Shown in pieces: positions 1 to 10,200 of a stretch of 64,000 nt of DNA (positions within the stretch are counted from its first letter, which is position 1; each line of letters opens with the position of its first letter). Made by a program: the position numbers and the translations under genes. Location: positions 100,741,178 through 100,805,177 of the forward strand of contig OX104111.1 of the NCBI GenBank assembly GCA_944474755.1, in the 5' to 3' direction. Source of the DNA: Limnoperna fortunei (taxonomy: Eukaryota > Mollusca > Bivalvia > Mytilida > Modiolidae). Below the pieces are notes generated by a model. It was given only the letters and a program-made list of their open reading frames with translations, was not told the origin of the DNA and did not search any database.

Positions 1-64
1 CTTGTCCAATAATGGGATTACCCAGGTCATCTTGCTCAGGATCTTTATTTAAAACTAAAGGAAT
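1..64 (-). CDS. partial coding exon of an unidentified gene entering from the left edge
   Basis: Read on the minus strand, a pyrimidine-AG acceptor (TCTTTTACAG, just right of position 64) is followed by 21 open codons running to the window edge. The other two frames hit stops within a few codons. The translation is IPLVLNKDPEQDDLGNPIIG followed by Q. I do not recognise the family. If real, this gene points away from NDC1 and its upstream exons would lie between here and 4.2 kb, where I could not place any with confidence. A 64-base open frame beside an acceptor can arise by chance. Confidence 0.35.
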   Translation of the reverse strand, partial: MPLVLNKDPEQDDLGNPIIGQ

Positions 65-1254
65 CTGTAAAAGACATGTGTAATAGAACTTGAGCTGGAA
101 TGTCATAGAATCTGATGTTGAATTGTGAAATAAATTTACTGGTATTGTATTTAGATCAACATATTTTGCTTTTATTCATGTTTAAAATCTGCACCAAGGC
201 AATTAGGACCAGTTCTCAACTAATTTTTGCCACCATGTATGGTTTACTAGAGACACGTTAAGATTTTTTCATACTTGTCAGACTAATATATTTATGGAAA
301 TCTAATGACACAAAATGAGTATTTAATAAAAATGGCTAGAAAATGATGTATATATACATCTTATAAGTGGACAAGAAATGTTGCCTACAGCAGCTACCAT
401 ATGTACTAACCAGTTGCATAGGGAAGGGTTGCATCTTAAAAATTAAAAAATTTGTGTCTAAAAAATGTAAGCATATTACGTTTTGCATGCATGTACATAA
501 AATGTGTGTAGAAGATTTTGAAGGTAAAATTGTTGTATGCAATGGTCAACATTATAACCTCGTTATTGTATAGGTTTGATTATATAAATAATCTAATTCA
601 ACATCAAACAACATAATTTTAATAAAAGAAGGACAAAACCAAAAGATTGTTGCCATACATCACATACATGTGAAATGAAATTAATCCAGATTTTCATGAC
701 GTAAGGTCATTTTCACAGCAGTTTATTATTAAAAACTGTATAGATATCATTCCAGAAAATTATTGAACACCAGTGATATTTCCTATTGGTTTGAAAATTT
801 ATAACAACTTTTTTTAAACACAAATTTACAATTGAGATTTTATTCTTTGATTTCCTTTGTAAAGGTTTACAATATTATCTAAAAGATTTTGTTTTAGGGT
901 CAGGCTTATACATTCATCTTGTTATTTCTTACTAACTAATAGTCAAGAAAGATTTTGTTAAAAACTTTGATGTAAAAAAGCAATATTTTTACTTATTCAG
1001 ATTTAAGACTTTTTAATTTAACATCAAAAAGCAAATATGTTTCTATTTTCAAGAAAATCATATCAAATTTTCATTTTTATGGGAAGTTTCTCTGTTTTTG
1101 GGTGGAACATGTAATACTGATGACAACCTTGCATAACCTTAGATCTTCTTTTCTACAACTGCCACAAAATAATTAAAAATAGAATATCAAATGGGACATT
1201 AAATAAAACCCTATCACATTGCATTGTTTAAAATATTCATTAACACTTTGGACT
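65..1254. other. AT-rich intergenic stretch, no feature seen
   Basis: No recognisable gene, repeat family or RNA was found. Short open frames at 336-573 occur on both strands over the same bases and show no splice context or familiar protein. Confidence 0.5.
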
Positions 1255-1875
1255 TAATTGACCCATTTTTGTCCATGCCAATTATTTTATCATCTAAGTA
1301 ACCTCATTAGTAGATGTTACTTTAGCCATATAGCAGGGCTTTTTCAGGGGGTTCCATGGGCAGAATATAATAGCCCCATTCCCAATAAGAAAAATTATCT
1401 TTTTCACAAATCGGCAAGAAAATTCCCATCAATGCAAGTTTCTGTAAAATACTGAATTTTTTTCCCTCCTTTCAGAACCGTTACGCATTTTATCAACTTT
1501 TAAATACCCATTTGTTTCAGTTGTGAGTGCACTTTATTGATACAGGAATTAGATCTACGAATTTAAGTTTCATATGTACAATGGCATATCAAAACAGGTA
1601 ATATTATTCCAAATTGTAAAAAGAGTCGATTTGAAGCAATAAAATAAAACTGATGCAAATATAGAGGTTTCAAAAGGTTTTTGATGATTATCATAGAAAA
1701 TAAAACGTCGATAAAAGTTCACAATTCAGTTGAAATGGCATTTCCCAAATAGGCTAGAAAAAGCCCTGCATAGGTAACAGGTGACTTGAATATTAGAACA
1801 TGGATGTCGCTGGTTAGCTTGTTTAATCAAGCTATAAAACAGCTGGGGTTCTACCTCAGATAACCATCAGGTAAA
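1255..1875. repeat. segment A of an inverted paralogous pair (partner 4865-5160), carrying an insertion
   Basis: The flanks (about 1255-1332 and 1770-1875) match the reverse complement of 4865-5160: shared blocks include the 'gccaatta' region, 'aacctcattaatagatgtta' with one change, and 'cctggggttatacctcag' with small changes. The middle (1336-1768) is absent from the partner, so the partner acts as an empty site for the insertion. Confidence 0.6.
1336..1768. mobile_element. small hAT-like non-autonomous element (CAGGGCTTTTTC termini)
   Basis: The segment starts CAGGGCTTTTTC and ends GAAAAAGCCCTG, a 12-bp inverted terminus with the CAGGG start common in hAT elements. Flanks 'ccatatag' and 'cataggta' are compatible with a decayed 8-bp target duplication. 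No transposase frame is present, so it would be non-autonomous. The empty paralogous site at 4865-5160 supports an insertion at this point. Confidence 0.5.
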
Positions 1876-1904
1876 TATAATGAATGAATGAATTAATGTT
1901 TTTT

Positions 1905-2159
1905 TGTTTGTTTGAATGGTGTTTTAAAGCCACTTTCAGCAATTTTTCAGCTATTTCATGGCGTCCAGTTTTTATTGGAGGAGGAAGCCGGAGTACCCGG
2001 AGAGAACCCCCGACCTGCGGTAGGAAAACTGGCAATCCTTGTCAATTAAGATTGGAGTCGAGTACACCGTGCCTGCAGTAAGAATCGAACCCGCAATCTC
2101 AGTGTTGACAGACCATGTGATCAATTGTAAACGAACTACCTTGACCACTCGGCCACCGA
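1905..2159 (-). mobile_element. tRNA-derived SINE, near full length
   Basis: On the minus strand this reads as a tRNA-like head (A box around TGGCCGAGTGGTCAAGG, B box GGTTCGATTCT), a conserved body (GTACTCCGGCTTCC, then AAAACTGGACGCCATGAAAT) and a tail (AAACACCATTCAAACAAA). The same family recurs near 8.4, 11.3, 13.4, 29.4, 30.5, 45.2, 54.8, 57.8 and 63.3 kb. It is flanked on both sides by GAAT/GAATG-type simple repeat, probably the target. Confidence 0.85.
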
Positions 2160-2230
2160 ATGAATGAATGAATGAATGAATAAATAAATAAATAAATAAA
2201 TAAATAAATTAATAAATAAATTAATTAATC
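2156..2230. repeat. (ATGA)n/(ATAA)n microsatellite
   Basis: Runs of ATGA pass into ATAA and then ATTA. The run abuts the 5' end of the SINE at 1905-2159, and a shorter ATGA run lies on its other side, so the SINE probably landed in a simple repeat. Confidence 0.9.
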
Positions 2231-2908
2231 ATGATAAAAAATCAAAAAATCAAAGAAATCAATAAAAATGAATTATATTAAATGATAATGAATTTTTGTC
2301 CAAAACTCAAATTATTAAATTCTATAATAGCCACATTATTAAACCCACCAAAACCATGTCCGTAAGGACCGTCCGACCAAGGGCATAAAGTTGTCGGTGT
2401 AGGACGTAAAAAACTCCCCAAGTCAAGTCAAGTCACTCATATATCAACACCTGAAGGGGGAAAATTGATCAAAGATGCTTGTCAATTTCAAAGGTTTCAA
2501 CAGGACAAACTGCAACTGAAGCCGCAGGTTTAAGTATCTGAAGTGGACACTTGGCCCAACTCAAAAACTACAAATGGGATTGTACTGAAAATGGAAGTGT
2601 ATTTTCAACTGGTATCTTACAAATGCCATAAATACGATTATCCCAGTGTCCACACTTATTTGACGAAGTTGAGTAGTTGCATGACAGGATTCCATTCATG
2701 TTTATGTTTTTATACTCTTCACTTTCAGAAAAATGTGGCATGTGCCAATCTCACAATACTGTATTCTAAATAATATTATATCCAAGACTAACTATTTTCT
2801 TAATATTTTAGAGATCTGTTTTATGTGTTTAAATTTTTATATAAAAAAATTAAAACTTAATAAACATAATACAATGATGACTTGTGCACATGTAAGCGTA
2901 CTTTTATT

Positions 2909-3530
2909 GGAATCGTAACGACTCGCCCCACTCAATAACGACTCGCCCACATATGTAAAATATATAATATAAGTTTATAAATTTAATATTTAAAAATATA
3001 TTTAAATATATTTAATTAAATATATACTATAAATTATTAAATTTGCATATATACTGCATTGCTCTCTTGAGATTAAATTGAACTCATGTTCACTTCTTCA
3101 ATTAATATTGATAATTATAATTGAATGTTTGCTTATTTACAACAGTGATTAACTTTGATGTAATTAACAGTTGTGAAGGATGAAAAGTTACCGATTTAAA
3201 TTAGTTCAAACTTAGTTAATCATGATTGTAAACAAGCAAACATGATAATTAATTAAAGAAGTGAACACGAGTTCAATTTGAGATCTACCGCCAATATTCA
3301 CCGAGCAGTATAATATACGCAAATTTAAAAATATATACTATAAATACATTTATTTATATTATAAAGTATTAAATATGTCAATTTATAGTATAAATTTATT
3401 TATTTTACATATGTGGGGCGAGTCGTTATTGAGTGGGGCGTCTCGTGATTGAATGTGGGGCGACTCGTTATTAGAATGGGGCGACTCGTGATGGGGCGAC
3501 TCGAGAGTGGGGCGAGTCATTATATATTCC
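2909..3530. mobile_element. palindromic non-autonomous element with GGGGCGAGTCG subterminal repeats
   Basis: The left end reads GGAATCGTAACGACTCGCCC and the right end is its inverted counterpart (GGGGCGAGTCATTATATATT then CC). Flanking TTTTATT at 2902-2908 and 3531-3537 looks like a 7-bp target duplication. GGGGCGA(G/C)TCG-like motifs occur twice at the left and about six times at the right. An inner inverted repeat (GAACTCATGTTCACTTCTT against AAGAAGTGAACACGAGTTC) lies near 3073 and 3270. No coding frame is present. Confidence 0.7.
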
Positions 3531-3554
3531 TTTTATTCCGGCGTGTATTTCTTT

Positions 3555-3663
3555 CTTGCACTAGTGTATTATTTCCTGAGGTTAAATTACACTAGTGCAA
3601 AACTTCCATTGGAAATTTTACACTAGTGTAATTTAACCTCAGGAAATAATACACTAGTGTAAG
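3555..3663. repeat. near-perfect 109-bp hairpin
   Basis: The two arms are complementary over about 45 bases around a ~17-base loop (AACTTCCATTGGAAATT), and each arm has ACACTAGTGTA-type short palindromes at both ends. It looks like a very short foldback element. Confidence 0.8.
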
Positions 3664-4206
3664 GAAGTAATACAATGGTGGAAAAACGACACTGTTACAC
3701 ACACTCAGTCATCATAGAAATATTGCAAGCAGACGATTTTTTTTAAAGTGTCGAAAAATATGATATGAATTTAAATATTTCGCTCCCTTTACATTAAAAA
3801 CACCTGTAAGAACAGGGATAGTGTAGTTTAGGTCTTTCAGCTTTGAGCTATGATACATAACAACCAAATTTTGAGCCTACACTGTAACATTCCAAGGGAT
3901 CGCCAGCTGTATGCCCCGCCATGTTGTTTAAGGCTAAATATAGCAACAGGTGCTTGTCGACTGGTTCTTAATCATTTCCAAATGCTACCATTAAGGCAAG
4001 AAAAACAAATCAATTAATTTCAGCTACCAGTTTTCAATTTAAACAAATAAGTTTAAATGTATGATATAAGAATTATTTAACAAACTTATTAATCATTTTC
4101 CTTAATGTTTTACTTTAAAAAATAAATGCAGTCAATGTATAAAAATTCGGAATGTTTCTTTTTGTTTAGTCGAGATAGAAAAAACTGATAACTTCCGAGT
4201 AGTATT

Positions 4207-4214
4207 ATGGCGGC
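4207..4214 (+). promoter_or_regulatory. YY1-like ATGGCGGC motif in the NDC1 5' leader
   Basis: ATGGCGGC matches the core of the YY1 site often found just downstream of transcription starts of housekeeping genes in animals. It lies 33 bases upstream of the chosen NDC1 start codon. The assignment is motif-based only. Confidence 0.3.
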
Positions 4215-4230
4215 TATTTTAAACCACTAG
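4207..4230 (+). other. seven-codon upstream ORF before NDC1
   Basis: ATG at 4207 opens a frame of seven codons (MAAILNH) closed by TAG at 4228-4230, nine bases before the NDC1 start and in the same frame. It therefore cannot extend NDC1, and helps fix the NDC1 start at 4240. If it lies within the mRNA it could reduce or tune initiation at the main start. Confidence 0.45.
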
Positions 4231-4239
4231 CATGTCAAA

Positions 4240-4272
4240 ATGGAAACCATTGATATTTGGTTTAAACGCGAG
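4240..4272 (+). CDS. NDC1: NDC1 coding exon 1
   Basis: Eleven codons, METIDIWFKRE, ending at GAG|GTATTA in phase 0, which joins exon 2 (VQSWRSG). The start has a good context (AAAATGG) and an in-frame TAG 12 bases upstream. DIW-x-K/R-x followed by a W-R core resembles the N-terminus of animal NDC1. This is the least certain exon because it is short. Confidence 0.68.
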
Positions 4273-7200
4273 GTATTACCTGCGATTTAATAATTACATT
4301 TGAGCAAACCAAACACATTGGGATATCAACAATCCATATAATATTTATAATACTATGTGACCCCACATAGCTTGCAAATATCTTGAAAACCAATCGCACT
4401 GTTGACAACAATGATTGAAGGGGCATTGGAATGTCATAGTCAGGAGATTAACACACAATGAGTCGATAATAACGACTATACGAATTGAATGAAACATTTA
4501 ATTTGCATTATTCTATTATGTATATTTATCAAGATGTTCAGTGTGTCCTCAGTTGGCAGATAAATGGTAGTTGAATGTCGTGTCATAATATGTAGAACTT
4601 GCAGGATTTTCCTGGCTAATTTCTGATGAGTGTGTAATTGACAATTTTCCTATTTAAAAAATGCCACCTATTGTCCACCTCCGGTACTAAAAACTGTGGC
4701 TGTAGCTCAGTTTGTTCTGTTGAAAACTTTTGAAAAGGAAAATTGTTTTTGATATATTTTTATGATGAATGACAGTTGTCAATATCTTAGTGAGGATGTT
4801 ATTAAAACCCCATGCTAAGTAAACGTGATCGTTAATTAATTTACTGATGTTTATTCGGATTTCCTCCATATACCTCATGCTAATCTGAGGTATAACCCCA
4901 GGTGTATAATAGCATGATTGAACAAGCTTACCACCCAGTGATATCTGTGTTCTGACATTAAAAACTCACCTGTTGCCTATGGCTATAGTAACATCTATTA
5001 ATGAGGTTAATTAGATGAAAATATAATTGGCATAGACAAACAATACAAAATCTTTATTTCAATATCATTGTTTTTTAGTGATGACGGCCATTGTTTTTTT
5101 TAATTGGAAGTAAAAGGGGAGATAAATAATGTAAAACTGGAAATGGGTCAATTTTATCGAAATTGTATTTTTAATTTAAATATCTAAAACCTTTTGGAAC
5201 CTCTACTTAAGACAAAAACTTTATTGTTATTACTGATATGATTATCTAAACAAAACAAGTGCCATTTAAAAAAAATCCATGTTTATGTTAAATCGATGTC
5301 TCAACAAGGTAATAAGTTATACATGTACATTTATTTCATGTAAAAATGCACTAAACAATTCTTAATATTTGGTTTCACGTATTTCCAAAAATTCTACATT
5401 ATGTCTGACCTTTGAATAAGCATGGCCAATTTTACTGGCCAGGACTTTCATAATATTGTTATTGTTTTCTGCTGATTTCATCTTTTTTGAAAATTGATAA
5501 ATATGCATCGTTTGTATTATTAACAGAATTGTTTTTCAAATTGCTTAATATTTCTGGTTTAATATTGGATGACTTTGTGCATACAAACTAGCTACACAAT
5601 TTTGTAAAAAAAGAGAATTGTATATTTCTGCAGAGCTACAAAGAGGTACCAAATTTCTCATTACTGCATATACTGCTATTCACCTGCATTTACTGAAATA
5701 AAACCATTTTATCATTTTCCTGTAGATAACATGAACAATGAATTCGTTTCTTTAGATATTTTTCTCTAGGAATATAATCATCATACATCCAATCAAGCTA
5801 ATTTAAGCACTGGATCAAGTCACATTGTTGTCACGTGACTTTTTGTTAAAAATAAAAGTGAAATGTGGGTATCGATGGAAATGAGCTTAGAAATGGACTT
5901 GAATCATCTTGATTGAAGGTAAGATGATTATATTCCCAGAGAAAAATATCTAAAGAAACGAATTATGTATAGATTAACTGGATGAAAATGTTTTATTAAA
6001 TCTGACATGATGAAATGTGCCGACCCAGACCGGTGTCGCAAAATTGGCTGTTTTGCTTATGGAGAGCTCTTTGACGTCTCACGCAAAAAAAAATTTTTTA
6101 AAAAGCGTTGGACGGCATAGGATTCTCAGACTAGAAATACATTAACTATAATGAATGTATATTTTTCATATGACTATCTATGTGTGCAATGTGACATATT
6201 TTGGCAGGTACAAAGCTGGAGATCTGGAGCAAGTATTGGATGGACACTGATTTCCCTTCCTGTACTATTCATTGCCTACACAATTTTAGCCCATCTTCAT
6301 GTATTTCATCCTATTGAATGGATTACTGGTAAATTGTAAAATTGTATAAGTCTTGTTTAAGAATTGAATGCATTCTTTTGAAGTTGCATTAATGTATCAG
6401 GGTTCTCGTTAAGACGCGTATACGCGTCCTGGACGCGTCAAAGTTGTGTAGGACGCGCCATTTCTAGATTCCGTGCATCCTCGGGACGCATCGCAGTCAA
6501 ATCATTTGCGTCCCTAAAATCAACAGCACGTCATTTAATGACACTTTTACAACTAGTCTCGATCATCCAGATGCTTAATTACATTTGTGTGTCTGGATTC
6601 ATTTCTATATTGAACTCGTTACCATTACGCCCAAAACTGGGCGTAATTTTTGATTGGATGATATTTTTATTATCTAAAAAATTACTTCCGTTCATATCAA
6701 GAAGTGTATAAAAAATTGTGCCAAAGTTTACATTTGAATATTTTTATAAAATATAACTTTATCAATTAATTAAACAAATATTATTGTTGTGCACAATCAA
6801 GAGTGAATCTGAATGTGACGTCATATTATAAGTATGCATGGTTTTCCTGGTTTAAAAATAGGGGCCTAAAAATAGAATCATTGTTTTGTCTCCACCTATT
6901 GGTAGCGAAATTACAACAAGGTGATCCCAGACGCTATTATATATGCGTCTGGGTGATCGAGACTATTTTACAACCGGATGTAATTCTATTTTTAGCTGTG
7001 ATGCGCAGCAGGTGAAATATATTTGATCTCTGACAGTGACCGATGACCGATAATAAGTGGCTGAATTAACAAAATCTAAACAATCTTAACATGATTGTTT
7101 ATAATTATTTTTTAAGAAATTTATTATGTATTTAAAAAAAACAAACAAGTTTTTATTTACCATAATGATAATATCTTTCTTGTACATCGCGTCGAAAGTA

Positions 7201-10200
7201 AACAAACACGTTTTCGATGTTCGTGGTTTTTAAACGGTAATTAGGTGAAACATCTGGCTTGCAACTTGATTTAAAAAGTTTTCTATTTGAATAATAAATT
7301 AATTATTTCCATTAACTATTAGTGACTAGCTAGAGCTTGGAATCTTTGCGGGTTTACCTAACCTATAATTTAATACAAAATATTTGCAGCAGAAAGATCG
7401 TTGTCGATGTTTTTAAAATGTGACTAAGTGAAACACTTGGCTTGTGACCTGATTGCAATGATTAAAAAATATTATTGTAATGATTAAATGTCGAATGAAC
7501 TTTGTTATTTCAAATGAGGTTAAGCAGAAATATTGTCAAGTTTTAGATTGGTAAATTTAAACAAAATTTATAAAATTTATTGAAAAACTTGATAACTACT
7601 TAGTGCTTTGAAATTTATGTATTATACAATTAGTCAAATTTTTTAAACTGAGGTGTTGCCTCTTATCACACTGAACCCATATTTTCTCCCAGATGAAGCC
7701 ATGCAGACTTCAAATAACCAACAGAAATAAATGGTGTTAATTCATAATTCCCTTCCATAAACATGATAAAATGATACTAAAATCTTGGGAAACATGTAGA
7801 TTAAGCTGTCATGTAGTAATGCATGGGTTTCAACAGGGATTTTAGTATCAAATAAAACATGAAGATGTTCATAATGTTACAAAACAAAACTTAATGTATT
7901 ACTCATGGTAACGTCATGCAGTACCGGTAGTTTGGTTCGAGTCAACTTTATGGACTCACCAAAACAGATTGGGACTCATCATTCCAAAAAGTGATGAGTC
8001 CCAGGACTCACCATAAAAAAATCCTAGTGAGAACCCTGTGTATGAAAGCCTTGACCTAAGATTTTGAATGAAGCGAAGTAGCACTTCATTATGAAAATGT
8101 TCTCGGTCACGCTGACATACTGCAATGAAACTTTAAAATAATGCATTAAATTCTTATATTTACATATTTTATTCATTTAAATAAGTCGGGGTCAGGATTT
8201 AAATTAGACTAAATGTATTTTTGTTGATTTAAATTACTCCGTGTTGTTCGTTTACTATAGACGTAGTCAAGGAAGGGCATGCTCTTCAAGTTTCATTTAG
8301 AAATGCAAAGAATGATTCTACGTCATCAGTAATGGTTTGAACCAATAGAAATCTAGGATATCAGTGAAAGAATGTAAATATTTCTGATTGAATAGTTTAA
8401 AGAATATCTTTAAATAGTTAAGAGGGCCTTGGTGGCTGAGTGTTTAAGGTAGCTCGTCTACTGTTGATCATGTGGTCTGTCAACATTGAGATTGTGGGTT
8501 TGTTTCCCACTGCATGCAGGGTGTACTTGACTCCAATCTTAATTGACAAGGATTGCCAGTTTTCCTACCTTAGGTCGGGGGTTTTCTCTGGGTATACTCT
8601 GATTTCCACCCCAATAAAAACTATATGATATGGCTGAAAAATTGCTGAAAGTGGTCTGAAACACCATTCAAACAAAAAATAAAGAGTAAGATTAATGGCA
8701 GCATAAACACTCTGACATCATTGGCATACTGACATTCTTCACAAGAACACCACAAAGTATTTGTTATTTTGCATAGATTTAAATTACCTGTATTAGTTTT
8801 GTCTTGCATAAGTTCAGGAAAGGCATACATGTGTTCAAGCTCTTTTTCTATATTGATATCTCACAAGTCATATTTCTCAGGAAAGTCTTTCAACAAAGGA
8901 CCAATTATCTTCAGTGTCGGTTTTAGAACCTGAACTTGTCATTTTCCAACAGTGTTTATTTGAAAACAATCTGTGTTCTTATATATTGCAAGAAATAATA
9001 GAACACACGTGACATTTCTAATTTAACTACTTTTTTTAAATGAACAAATGAGTAGTTATCTTAACATTAGTTTCATTGATCTTAATTAATTGTATGTTAT
9101 TAATATTGATAATATTTCTGTTTTACATAATTAACCTTAAATGTGGTAAAAAAAATAGGGATGTAAAACAGAATGATTTTCCCATGCTCGGAATTGTGTT
9201 TCTCTAATTTTGACGTAATATTTCAACCGCTTGACCGGTGTGGAAAATATAGTTCTCGTCACTAGTGAATTTGTTGTTCTTATCAGTTGATTGGTTAAAA
9301 ATAATAACGTCATAATAAGAACTCATGACGTCATAAACAAAACACATTCAATTTACCGCGTATTCAAGTCATGAACGTAAAATTGGGGTTGGGAGAATTT
9401 GTACTTCGTTTCGCAAATTTACTACTTTTTAAAATTAGAGAAACAGAATCTTACATTAGTACTCTTGGATTATCCGATTTCTCCAATCTCGATAGTTAAA
9501 TTATGGAAGTTTAAGTCCTCGCCAAGGCTCAGACTTAAAAAAAAAAATTCCATAATTTAACTATTTCGATTAGAGAAATCTGATAATCCACTTGTACCAA
9601 TGTAAGATCCTATATTTCTTACATTATTTTACTTTTGTCACAATGGATCCTTACATGTTAGTAGATATGGGATGATATTGACCTGTCACAATGGATCCTT
9701 ACATGTTAGTAGATATGTTATGATATTGACCTGTCACAATGGATCCTTACATGTTAGTAGATATGGGATGATATTGACCTGTCACAATGGATCCTTACAT
9801 GTTAGTAGATATGGGATGATATTGACCTGTACATGCTGCAGATAATACATATATGTACACTATGTACCCAATACCATGCTGGTTAGTGCCTTGGTTGGTT
9901 ACATACAATTAAAATTAAAACACTTTTTTATTGTTTCAAATTTCTGCTAAATATGGTTGATATATTTTTATAATTACAGGAGCTTTAAGTACAGTATTCT
10001 CTCCCTTTTTCATGTTGTTGACACTGATGTTGATGGCCGTCTCATTAGCCGTCTTTGTCTACTCTTTGTCAACATATAATGGTAAGACAATACAAACTTT
10101 TAAGCCAAGTCAGTTATAAGTAGATCTACAGACCCTTGTTATACTGGGTAAAGGTTTTTAAAAATATGAATGAAAGACATGAAAATTTGTACTTCATGTT

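Larger units (their letters stand above)
4273..6207. other. NDC1 intron 1
   Basis: Holds segment B of the inverted paralogous pair (4865-5160) and a palindromic MITE (5741-5964). A short AGCTACAAAGAGGT match at 5635-5650 resembles the TIR of the element at 16543-17165. Nothing else was recognised. Confidence 0.5.

Noticed and set aside
4233..4272. Alternative NDC1 start at ATG 4233
   Set aside because: It is in another frame and would join exon 2 out of phase; ATG 4240 joins in phase and matches the family.
8424..8530. tRNA gene
   Set aside because: The A and B boxes belong to the SINE head; no complete cloverleaf, and the same sequence recurs with the SINE body attached.
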